Origin: DAOSCP01 sp035379625
GTDB lineage: Bacteria; Bacteroidota; Ignavibacteria; Ignavibacteriales; DAOSCP01
Length of the DNA stretch: 16,930 nt
Assembly: GCA_035379625.1 (NCBI GenBank)
Contig: DAOSVM010000043.1
Span: 1-16,930, forward strand
Direction: 5' to 3'
This document shows, piece by piece, positions 1 to 6,222 of the stretch. The notes below the pieces were generated by a model. It was not told where the DNA came from, did not search any database, and worked only from the letters and a program-made list of their open reading frames with translations. Numbering within the stretch: the first letter of the stretch is position 1; every line of letters begins with the position of its first letter. The translations under genes and the position numbers were made by a program.

Positions 1-11
1 ACGGTGTAGGC
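1..11 (+). repeat. Left terminal inverted repeat of element A (truncated)
   Basis: ACGGTGTAGGC matches the inner part of the repeat TCAGACGGTGTAAGC seen at 5581-5595 with one mismatch. The outer bases lie before the window. Confidence 0.6.
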
Positions 12-20
12 ATAAGAAAA

Positions 21-50
21 TTTTGCCACCTATTTCAATAGGTGGCAAAA
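21..50. repeat. Perfect 14-bp hairpin
   Basis: TTTTGCCACCTATT (21-34) pairs perfectly with AATAGGTGGCAAAA (37-50) around a 2-nt centre. It is the first hairpin inside the left end of element A, 9 nt from the terminal repeat. Confidence 0.8.
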
Positions 51-295
51 ATAAATGTAGGGTGGCATTGAATGCCACAAAGGTGGCACGGAATTATCAC
101 GTGGTGGCAAAAAAAATGTAGGGTGGCATTGATATGCCACCTTTTTGGCATTGATATGCCGTGTGGTGGCATTGAAAATTGCCACCTTGGCAAAAGGTGG
201 CACGGATTTGCCACGCGGTGGCAGAAATTAATGTAGAGTGGCATCGAATGCCACTCGGTGGCAGGGAAAAATTGCCACCTTGGCAAAATGTGGCA
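41..295. repeat. Array of GTGGCA/TGCCAC inverted repeats
   Basis: At least seven short hairpins can be drawn here: 62-78, 123-140, 165-186, 180-202, 197-214, 236-256 and 257-279. A longer unit, with AATGTAG followed by G(G/A)GTGGCAT and then ATGCCAC, recurs at about 54-78, 115-140 and 230-254. A second unit, ATTGCCACCTTGGCAAAA followed by GTGGCA, recurs at 179-202 and 272-295. Because one arm can pair with the arm on either side (165-186 overlaps 180-202), alternative folds are possible. Confidence 0.8.
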
Positions 296-308
296 TACAA
301 ATTTAAAA

Positions 309-346
309 GGTGGCAATTATATTGTATATACGATATAATTGCCACC
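309..346. repeat. 38-nt near-perfect palindrome
   Basis: GGTGGCAATTATAT (309-322) is perfectly complementary to ATATAATTGCCACC (333-346). The central ten bases continue the pairing with one T-G wobble. On the minus strand the centre reads TATCGTATATACAA, close to TATCGTAAATACAA in element B at about 5886-5899. Confidence 0.8.
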
Positions 347-352
347 ATTATT

Positions 353-397
353 TTTTTTGCAAGAATTGCAAAAAACCGCACAACTTTAGTTGTGCGG
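353..397. repeat. Two abutting hairpins at right end of element A
   Basis: Hairpin 353-375 has a 10-bp stem (TTTTTTGCAA / TTGCAAAAAA) with a GAA loop. It is followed without a gap by hairpin 376-397 (CCGCACAACT / AGTTGTGCGG). Four bases later the terminal inverted repeat begins. The same order occurs at both ends of element B. Confidence 0.8.
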
Positions 398-401
398 TCA
401 C

Positions 402-417
402 GCTTACACCGTCTGAG
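402..417 (-). repeat. Right terminal inverted repeat of element A
   Basis: GCTTACACCGTCTGAG is identical to 6113-6128 and is the reverse complement of 5580-5595. Confidence 0.85.
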
Positions 418-435
418 TTAAAATTAATTTATTAT

Positions 436-463
436 TTGGTAATTATGAATTTTAATTTATTTT
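436..463 (+). promoter_or_regulatory. Possible ychF promoter
   Basis: TTGGTA (436-441) and TATTTT (458-463) lie 16 bp apart, 40 bp before the ychF start. Both boxes are imperfect and the region is very A+T-rich, so this is weak. Confidence 0.25.
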
Positions 464-503
464 TCTTAAATTTAAAAGCTATAAAAAAAAATTAAGGTAA
501 AAA

Positions 504-1580
504 ATGCAAATTGGTATTATCGGATTACAATTTTCTGGTAAAACTACTTTATTTCATACGCTTACAAAAACAGAATTTAATGAAGCCGGTACTGATAAAG
601 TTAATATTGGCGTTGTTAAAGTGCCAGATAAAAGATTAGATAAACTCACTGAAATTTTCAATCCGCAGAAACAAGTCAATGCAACAATTGAATTTGTAGA
701 TATTCCCGGAATTGCTCTATCTGACGATGGTAAATTAAAAATTACAACTCAGTTCCTTAGTCAAGTAAGAACTAATGATGCCTTGTTATTTGTCGTTAGA
801 GCTTTCAAAAATGATTCTGTGCCACATCCCACAAGTGAAATAAATCCCGTTAAGGATATTGAATTTTTGACAACCGAGTTTATACTTTCTGATATGGCAG
901 CTATTGAAAATAAAATCGAGAAAATTAAAAAAGATATTATGAAGATAAAAAATGATCAGATATTAAAAGAACAGGAATTGTTTAATAAATTGCACGCTCA
1001 TATTGAAAAACTTTTGCCATTGCGTATGTTAGAACTTACTGCTGAAGAGAAAAAATTGATTTCAGGTTTCCAATTTCTAACTTTAAAACCGATGATTGTT
1101 GCGGTTAATTTAAGTGATGATGATATTTTGAATGAAAAAGAAATTGTGGAAAAAATAAAGTCTGAAATTAGTGATAAAAGTGTTACTATTACTCCGCTTT
1201 CTGCAAAAATAGAATATGAAATTTCTCAAATGTCTGTAGAAGAAGCTAAAGAATTTATGAAAGATTTTGGGATAATGGAATCAGCTTTGGATAACGTTGT
1301 AAGAACTTCTTACGATTCTTTAGGCTTGCAATCATTTTTTACAGCAGGCGAAGATGAATGTAGAGCGTGGACAATTAAAAAAGGCTACACCGCACAAGAA
1401 GCAGCAGGAGTTATACACTCAGATTTTTATCAAAAATTTATCCGTGCTGAAGTCGTTGCTTATGAAGATTTTATAAAATATGGCAGCTTTGCTAAATGTA
1501 AAGAAGCTGGAGTTTGGAGGCTCGAAGGTAAAGAATACATCGTTAAAGATGGTGATATATTAAATATTCGTCACAATTAA
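504..1580 (+). CDS. ychF: Redox-regulated ATPase YchF (Obg-like P-loop protein)
   Basis: A 358-residue member of the YchF/OLA1 branch of TRAFAC GTPases. These proteins prefer ATP to GTP, associate with ribosomes and affect stress responses. The P-loop is GLQFSGKTT at residues 7-15, divergent from the common GLPNVGKST but with the GKT core intact. Switch II is DIPG at 66-69. The NKxD specificity motif is replaced by AVNLSDDD, as expected for a family that relaxes guanine specificity. A Lys/Glu-rich helical insertion sits around residues 130-180 and a C-terminal TGS/DUF933 domain covers about 270-358. Length fits the family. The ATG at 504 is preceded by AAGG and followed at once by the P-loop strand. 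A terminator follows, so the gene is probably transcribed alone. Confidence 0.93.
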   Translation: MQIGIIGLQFSGKTTLFHTLTKTEFNEAGTDKVNIGVVKVPDKRLDKLTEIFNPQKQVNATIEFVDIPGIALSDDGKLKITTQFLSQVRTNDALLFVVRAFKNDSVPHPTSEINPVKDIEFLTTEFILSDMAAIENKIEKIKKDIMKIKNDQILKEQELFNKLHAHIEKLLPLRMLELTAEEKKLISGFQFLTLKPMIVAVNLSDDDILNEKEIVEKIKSEISDKSVTITPLSAKIEYEISQMSVEEAKEFMKDFGIMESALDNVVRTSYDSLGLQSFFTAGEDECRAWTIKKGYTAQEAAGVIHSDFYQKFIRAEVVAYEDFIKYGSFAKCKEAGVWRLEGKEYIVKDGDILNIRHN

Positions 1581-1584
1581 TTTT

Positions 1585-1608
1585 ATCCCGTTTTTAACGG
1601 GATTTTTT
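1585..1608 (+). terminator. Rho-independent terminator after ychF
   Basis: An 8-bp stem, ATCCCGTT / AACGGGAT, with a TTT loop is followed by a run of T, 4 bases after the ychF stop. Confidence 0.85.
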
Positions 1609-1628
1609 CATAAAATAAGGGGAGTAAA

Positions 1629-3461
1629 ATGCCTAACTCAAATATAAGAAATATCGCTATTATAGCGCATGTTGACCATGGTAAAACAACTTTAATCGAC
1701 CATCTTTTGAAACAAACCGGTGCGTTTAGGGAAAATCAGAATGTTGAAAAAAGAGTAATGGATTCCAATCCTTTGGAAAAGGAAAGGGGAATTACAATTT
1801 TGGCAAAAAATTGTAGTATTCGTTACAAAAATTATAAAATTAATATTGTTGACACTCCAGGACACTCAGATTTTGGTGGTGAAGTAGAAAGAACCTTAAA
1901 AATGGTTGATGGTGTGCTTTTGCTCGTAGACGCGGCTGAATGACCGTTGCCACAAACAAGATTTGTTTTAAAAAAATCTTTAGATTTAGGTTTGAAACCT
2001 ATTGTTGTTATTAACAAAATCGATAGAAAAGATGCTCGCCCTAATGAAGTTTTAGATGAAGTTTTGGATTTGTTCATTTCTTTAGGTGCAAACGATGAAC
2101 AGTTGGATTTCCCTTATATATATGCTGTCGCTAAACAAGGTATTTCAAAACTCTCTCTCGAAGAACCTGACTCAAATCTTGAACCTTTATTAAATTTAAT
2201 TATTGATAAAATTCCATCACCACAAGCAGATGTCGAAAAACCTTTTCAAATGTTGGTAAGTAGTATCGATTATAATGATTATTTAGGTCGTATTGGAATT
2301 GGAAAAATTTATAATGGTAAATTAAATCTTTCTGATAATGTACTTCTGATTAGAAAAGATGGTAAACAAGAACAAGCTCGTATTACAAAAATTTATGCTT
2401 ATGAAGGTGTAAAAAAAGTTGAAATTCAAGAAGCAATTGCTGGCGATATTGTAGCTGTTGCCGGTATGGAAGATATTGATATTGGTGAAACTTTAACATC
2501 TCCAGAACTTCCTGAAGCTCTACCTTTTGTTGATATCGATGAGCCTACTATTTCTATGAATTTTATGGTTAATACTTCACCTTTTGCTGGGCAAGAAGGA
2601 AAATTTGTTACAACTCGTAACATTTATGAAAGACTAGTTCGTGAATTGAAAACAAATGTAAGTTTAAGAGTGGAATTAACAGATTCTCCAGATGTTTTCA
2701 AAGTGAGCGGGCGCGGCGAGTTACATTTGGCTATACTTATTGAAAATATGCGAAGGGAAGGTTTTGAACTTGCTGTTAGTAGACCAGAAGTTATTATGAA
2801 AAAAATTGATGACGTCCTTTGCGAACCTATGGAATTATTAATAATTGATGTCGCTGAAGAATTTGTCGGCACTGTGATGGAAAAATTAGGGAAAAGAAAA
2901 GCTGAACTATTAAACATGGTTACTGTTGGAGATAGAACTAGATTGGAATTTAAAATTCCTGCTCGTGGCTTAATTGGTTATAGAAGTGAATTCTTAACCG
3001 ATACTCGCGGAACGGGAACATTAAACCATATGTTCCACGGTTACGAACCTTTCAAAGGTGAAATACAACAAAGAGCACGCGGAGCTCTATTCTCAACAGA
3101 AACCGGTGTTGCTTCTGCTTATGCTATTTGGAAAGTCCAAGAAAGAGCTACTTTCTTTATTGAACCGGGTACTAAAGTTTATGAAGGTATGGTTGTTGGT
3201 GAAAACTCCAGACAAATGGATATGCCAGTTAATGTTACAAAAACAAAACATTTAACTAATATGCGTGCTTCCGGCGCTGATGAAGCTATTCGTCTTGAAC
3301 CTGCTAAAATCCTTACTCTTGAACAAGCTATTGAATGGATTACTGATGACGAATTAGTAGAAGTTACTCCAGAAAGCATAAGAATTAGAAAAAAATACCT
3401 AACTGAATTAGATAGAAAAAATGCTTTAAGAAATATTAAATCTGAAAGCTCTCAACAATAA
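1629..3461 (+). CDS. typA: Translational GTPase TypA/BipA, interrupted by in-frame TGA at codon 105
   Basis: TypA/BipA is an EF-G-like GTPase that binds 70S ribosomes and supports ribosome assembly and stress growth. Reading 1629-3461 in one frame gives 610 codons, the normal family length, with G1 AHVDHGKTT at 13-21, G3 DTPGH at 75-79, G4 NKID at 129-132, and the EF-G III/V and TypA C-terminal regions intact. The frame is broken only by TGA at 1941-1943 (codon 105), between VDAAE and PLPQTRF, where the family has glycine in E-G-P-x-P-Q-T-R-F. One change (GGA to TGA) explains it, with no frameshift. The downstream piece could start at TTG 1947 but would lack G1 and G3 and cannot be a working GTPase alone. 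The start is set by a strong AGGGGAG site at 1619-1625. Possible causes are a sequencing error, a recent nonsense mutation, or readthrough. Confidence 0.93.
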
Positions 3462-3484
3462 TTTCAAAATAAATAAAAAAAATT

Positions 3485-3513
3485 TTGATTTATAATAAAA
3501 AATATGTTATATT
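3485..3513 (+). promoter_or_regulatory. Promoter of cheW
   Basis: TTGATT (3485-3490) and TATATT (3508-3513) are 17 bp apart, 22 bp upstream of the cheW ATG. The same TATATT box and 17-bp spacing recur before the EIIA leader at 14181. Confidence 0.5.
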
Positions 3514-3535
3514 GTTATTAAAAAGTTGGTGACTT

Positions 3536-4060
3536 ATGGCAGATATTGTACAAATGAACAACGCACTTTCAACAAATGTTGATGACAAAAAAGATAAGTT
3601 ACAAGATGAAATTTTACAGCTTGTAACTTTTTCAATCGGTAATGAAGAATTCGGCGTTGAAATTTTGAAAGTGCAAGAAATCAATAAAATGATGCAAGTT
3701 ACTAAAATTCCTAATAGCCCATCATTTGTTGAAGGTGTTATCAATTTGCGTGGTAAGGTTATTCCTATTATCAATTTAAGGAATAAACTACGACTTTCAC
3801 CTAAAGAACACGATAAAAACACAAGAATAATTGTAATGGAAATTCAAGGTAAAACTGTCGGTTTTATCGTTGATGCCGTTAGTGAAGTCTTAAGAATACC
3901 AAGAAGTATCACAGAGCCACCACCACCTATGATTGGGGGAGTAAGTAGCGAATACATTGTTTCTGTCGGAAAATTGGAAGATAGATTGTTAATTTTACTT
4001 GATGTTGATAGAATTTTATCTAATGAAGAAAAATCTGCATTAGCAAATATGCCATCATAA
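3536..4060 (+). CDS. cheW: CheW chemotaxis coupling protein
   Basis: A 174-residue protein with one CheW domain (about residues 22-165) after a short polar N-terminus. CheW is a cytoplasmic two-SH3-fold adaptor that ties chemoreceptors (MCPs) to the CheA kinase. Visible hallmarks are QLVTFSIGNEEFGVEI, the central VEGVINLRGKVIPIINLR block (the most conserved part of the family, with the receptor-contacting NLRG turn), and GFIVDAVSEVLRIP. The ATG at 3536 has GGTGA eight bases upstream. No receptor, CheA or CheY gene lies nearby, so its partners are encoded elsewhere. A CheW domain can also belong to CheV, but no receiver domain follows here. It has its own promoter and terminator. Confidence 0.93.
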   Translation: MADIVQMNNALSTNVDDKKDKLQDEILQLVTFSIGNEEFGVEILKVQEINKMMQVTKIPNSPSFVEGVINLRGKVIPIINLRNKLRLSPKEHDKNTRIIVMEIQGKTVGFIVDAVSEVLRIPRSITEPPPPMIGGVSSEYIVSVGKLEDRLLILLDVDRILSNEEKSALANMPS

Positions 4061-4065
4061 AATCA

Positions 4066-4094
4066 AAAAGGCTGCTTTTAGCAGCCTTTTTTTA
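4066..4094. terminator. Bidirectional terminator between cheW and the ZIP gene
   Basis: A 10-bp stem, AAAAGGCTGC / GCAGCCTTTT, with a TTTTA loop is flanked by A and T runs. It can stop cheW transcripts on + and the convergent ZIP transcript on -. Confidence 0.85.
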
Positions 4095-4838
4095 TTAATG
4101 GTGATGATGTGATATTACTATTGTAATTATTCCCAATATTATAAATAAAATTTGATACAGTGAATCTTTCGGTTTTGTTGATTTATGCATCTCTGGAATT
4201 AAATTAGCATATACAAGATAAATAAAACTAGCTGCTGAAAGTGATAAAGCGTAAGGTGTTAATTGTTGAATAGATCCAAGGAAATAAAAAGCTAAAATAC
4301 CAGAAATAATTGCGGATGTTCCACTAATAATATTCCATGTAAGAGCTTTTTTCTTTGTATATCCCGATTTTAGCAAAATAGAAAAATCTCCCATCTCTTG
4401 CGGAATTTCATGCAAAACAATGCTAATTGTAATCATTATACCTAATTCAATTGAAACCAAATACGAAGATGCTAAAACAACACCATCAATAGTATTATGG
4501 AAAAAATCTCCAATAATAACAAGATGAGCAGCAGAGGAATTATGTCGGCTACAATTTTCATCATTGCAAACACGCCACAATATAATTTTTTCTAAAATGA
4601 AAAGAAAAAGAGTAAAAACCAATACGGTTATAAACACATTATGTGGTTCTGCAGCTTCTACTGCTTCAGGTAATAGAGCTAAAAAAATTGCTCCTAAAAG
4701 AATTCCACTGGCATAATTTACTAATAAATCAATAATTTTATGGTACCTTTCAGCAGATTTATAAAAAATTAAATACGCCATCAAAATACTGCCAACGCTG
4801 CTTGTTAGCAACGATAGAATTAATAAAACAATTTGCAT
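4095..4838 (-). CDS. ZIP-family divalent metal transporter
   Basis: A 247-residue integral membrane protein with about eight hydrophobic segments, the ZIP (Zn/Fe permease) layout. The metal site is explicit: HNTIDG at 114-119 in TM4 and HEIPQE at 143-148 in TM5, the paired H-N-x-x-D and H-E-x-x-x-E motifs of the binuclear centre. The TM3-TM4 loop carries a possible extra ligand cluster (C91, C96, H99), and the protein ends in SHHHH. These proteins move Zn2+ (or Fe, Mn, Co) into the cytoplasm. The length and the HEIPQE form suit the GufA/ZupT-like bacterial group, but the substrate cannot be read from sequence. It follows the NifX-like gene by 65 bases on the same strand with no terminator between, so co-transcription is likely. 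No clear Shine-Dalgarno site is visible. Confidence 0.92.
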   Translation of the reverse strand: MQIVLLILSLLTSSVGSILMAYLIFYKSAERYHKIIDLLVNYASGILLGAIFLALLPEAVEAAEPHNVFITVLVFTLFLFILEKIILWRVCNDENCSRHNSSAAHLVIIGDFFHNTIDGVVLASSYLVSIELGIMITISIVLHEIPQEMGDFSILLKSGYTKKKALTWNIISGTSAIISGILAFYFLGSIQQLTPYALSLSAASFIYLVYANLIPEMHKSTKPKDSLYQILFIILGIITIVISHHHH

Positions 4839-4903
4839 AACTATTCTGATAAATTTTTAAATTACGACTTCAAAAATACAAAAAAAATAATAAATTGGGA
4901 AAT

Positions 4904-5293
4904 TTAATTTCGGTTATGTCCTCCGTGATGATGGTGCTCGTGTTCACCGTGTTCGTGATGATGGTTACCACACCCTTCATTGGATAATTTTAATGTACCA
5001 GCAATAAAATCTTTGATCAACTCATCGGCTTCTTTTATTTCTGCACCTTTGAATAAATTAACTTTATGGTGTAAAAATACTTTTTCAGCTTTTTCCCCAA
5101 TACCACAAACAATTAAATCAGTAATTCCTTGATCCACTACCCATTTAGGGAAAATACCAGGTTTATGTTCTGGTGCATCAACAATTTCTTTTTTTACAAC
5201 ACTACCATTTTCAATTGCATAAAATGCAAATTGAAGTGAGCCACCAAAGTGACCTGACAATTTACTTCCTTCTAGTGGAATTGCTACTTTCAT
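4904..5293 (-). CDS. NifX/NifB-type cofactor-domain protein with His-rich tail
   Basis: A 129-residue soluble protein. Residues 1-105 form a dinitrogenase Fe-Mo-cofactor-type domain (RNase H-like fold): MKVAIPLEG at the start, GHFGG at 14-18, and GITDLIVCGIGEKAEKVF near 57-73. Members bind metal or Fe-S/Mo clusters, but most lone copies have no proven role and no nif genes are seen here. The tail after C108 holds ten histidines between residues 111 and 126, interspersed with Glu and Gly, a likely metal-binding or storage segment. It precedes the ZIP gene on the same strand, which supports a metal-handling role (inference). The start at 5293 has AAAGGA upstream and a promoter at 5329-5356. Confidence 0.88.
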   Translation of the reverse strand: MKVAIPLEGSKLSGHFGGSLQFAFYAIENGSVVKKEIVDAPEHKPGIFPKWVVDQGITDLIVCGIGEKAEKVFLHHKVNLFKGAEIKEADELIKDFIAGTLKLSNEGCGNHHHEHGEHEHHHHGGHNRN

Positions 5294-5576
5294 CGCACTA
5301 ATCCTTTAAATTATTTTGAAATTTAATTATTATATTTCTCACACTTTCTTTTTCAACTAAAATTATAATTTGTACTTTTTCTCAATCAAATATATTTTTG
5401 TACTGCAATTTAAGTTTTGATGTAATTATTTTATTGACACATATGGCACTTAAATATCTTCAATCTATCAAATTATTATCAACTTTATTAGTAAAAAAAT
5501 AAATTTAATTTATAAATGTAATGAAACGTAATTCTTTTAGCAAATAAATGAAATAAACTTAATAAAAAAACATATA
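5294..5576. other. Intergenic A+T-rich region
   Basis: Apart from the minus-strand promoter at 5329-5356 I see no gene, repeat or RNA here. A TTGACA at 5434 has only a poorly spaced TATCTT (15 bp) and no downstream gene before element B. Confidence 0.5.
5329..5356 (-). promoter_or_regulatory. Promoter of the NifX-like/ZIP pair
   Basis: On the minus strand TTGAAA (5356-5351) and TATAAT (5334-5329) are 16 bp apart, 35 bp before the ATG. This is the best sigma-70-like match in the window. Confidence 0.6.
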
Positions 5577-5595
5577 TAGCTCAGACGGTGTAAGC
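5577..5595 (+). repeat. Left TIR of element B
   Basis: TAGCTCAGACGGTGTAAGC is the perfect inverse of 6113-6131. Its inner 16 bases are the inverse of 402-417. Confidence 0.9.
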
Positions 5596-5598
5596 TTA

Positions 5599-5648
5599 GC
5601 CCACGTGCGGCGTTGCCGCACGTGGGCAGCGGGCCGGAACTGCCCGCT
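5599..5648. repeat. Two abutting G+C-rich hairpins, left end of element B
   Basis: Hairpin 5599-5627 has a 13-bp perfect stem, GCCCACGTGCGGC / GCCGCACGTGGGC, with a GTT loop. Hairpin 5628-5648 has a 7-bp stem, AGCGGGC / GCCCGCT, with a 7-nt loop. The first starts 3 nt inside the TIR and there is no gap between them. Confidence 0.9.
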
Positions 5649-6068
5649 AAAAATCTTTTCTTTATCACCTTACAATGTGTAGTGCTTTCTGGCCTTAATA
5701 TTCAAATTTTTACCAAATACGTGGCAGATTAAAATTGATGCGACGTTTTTTAAAATTTATTTGCATTTGCAATTATATCCTAATATCAAATATATTGTCT
5801 TTATAAATATATTATTGATAATTACTAATATATCGTATAAGTAATTATATTGTAAAAACGAATATATTTTTAAAAATTTCTAATATATCGTAAATACAAT
5901 TATAACGTATTTACTAGAATATAGTAACAAAAATATTATACAAACATATTTTTACATAATCTATCATAAAAAAATATATAAAGGTCATTTAGTTATTTAG
6001 CTAAATGTAAAAATCTAAAACATATTGGTAAAAATATATATTGTAAGATATTGGAGAAAATATTTTTT

Positions 6069-6107
6069 GGGCGTAAGCCCGCCCGTGCGCCTTCACGGCG
6101 CACGGGC
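6069..6107. repeat. Two abutting G+C-rich hairpins, right end of element B
   Basis: GGGC-GTAA-GCCC (6069-6080) abuts an 11-bp stem, GCCCGTGCGCC / GGCGCACGGGC, with a TTCAC loop (6081-6107). The TIR begins 5 nt later. This mirrors the left end. Confidence 0.9.
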
Positions 6108-6112
6108 TTTAT

Positions 6113-6131
6113 GCTTACACCGTCTGAGCTA
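6113..6131 (-). repeat. Right TIR of element B
   Basis: GCTTACACCGTCTGAGCTA is the perfect inverse of 5577-5595. The first 16 bases equal 402-417. Confidence 0.9.
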
Positions 6132-6188
6132 ATAATTTATTGTATTTTTTCATTTTTTTGTAAAATTTTAATTTTTATGAAAATTATT

Positions 6189-6194
6189 TATATT
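6189..6194 (+). promoter_or_regulatory. Possible -10 box for the era operon
   Basis: TATATT lies 28 bp before the era ATG and equals the -10 boxes proposed for cheW and the EIIA leader. No clear -35 partner is seen. Confidence 0.25.
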
Positions 6195-6222
6195 TAAAAG
6201 CTAAATAATTAAAAGTCGCTAT

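Larger units (their letters stand above)
1..417. mobile_element. Element A: hairpin-rich TIR-bounded element, left end cut by window
   Basis: This gene-free stretch ends on the right with GCTTACACCGTCTGAG (402-417), the reverse complement of the left end of element B at 5577. Its left edge is the window start, where ACGGTGTAGGC (1-11) matches 10 of 11 bases of the same inverted repeat, so only about the outermost 4-5 bases are missing. Nearly everything between is built from GTGGCA and TGCCAC words in opposing orientation, giving a chain of hairpins. No protein is supported: the open frames here are low-complexity by-products of the repeat. It lies 86 bases upstream of ychF. A non-autonomous mobile element (MITE-like) or a structured RNA locus are the two readings. 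The mobile reading is inferred from the shared ends only. Confidence 0.6.
5577..6131. mobile_element. Element B: 555-bp gene-free element with 19-bp perfect TIRs
   Basis: Bounded by TAGCTCAGACGGTGTAAGC (5577-5595) and its exact reverse complement (6113-6131). The outermost TA on each side could be a TA target duplication, as in IS630/mariner-type MITEs, but it may equally be part of the repeat. Each end carries two abutting G+C-rich hairpins that stand out in an A+T-rich genome. The interior, about 5650-6060, is extremely A+T-rich, has no ORF of note, and contains weak hairpins (5986-6007) and a 13-nt direct repeat CTAATATATCGTA at 5825 and 5880. It shares ends but not overall interior with element A. 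Placed 91 bases before era. A non-autonomous transposon or a structured RNA are both possible. Confidence 0.7.

Noticed and set aside
21..295. CRISPR array
   Set aside because: The repeats are 6-10 bases, inverted rather than direct, without even spacing or unique spacers, and no cas gene is present.
35..495. Open reading frames of 60-95 codons on both strands inside element A
   Set aside because: They arise because the GTGGCA/TGCCAC word has no stop in several frames. The peptides are repetitive, overlap on both strands and lack a clear ribosome binding site.
1941..1943. Genome-wide UGA-to-glycine code (code 25)
   Set aside because: lnt, birA and the first GT9 gene end at TGA exactly where the next gene starts, and no other frame has an internal TGA, so UGA works as a stop here.
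3462..3484. Terminator after typA
   Set aside because: TCAAAAT and ATTTTGA can pair around a long A-rich loop but there is no T tract and the stem is weak.
5434..5460. Plus-strand promoter TTGACA / TATCTT
   Set aside because: The spacing is 15 bp, the -10 box is poor and there is no gene before element B.
5670..5750. Minus-strand fragment of about 26 codons ending in KARKHYTL before a stop, inside element B
   Set aside because: It looks like the tail of a protein but has no start codon or ribosome binding site, is closed by a stop upstream, and I cannot match it to a family. It could be a remnant of former cargo.
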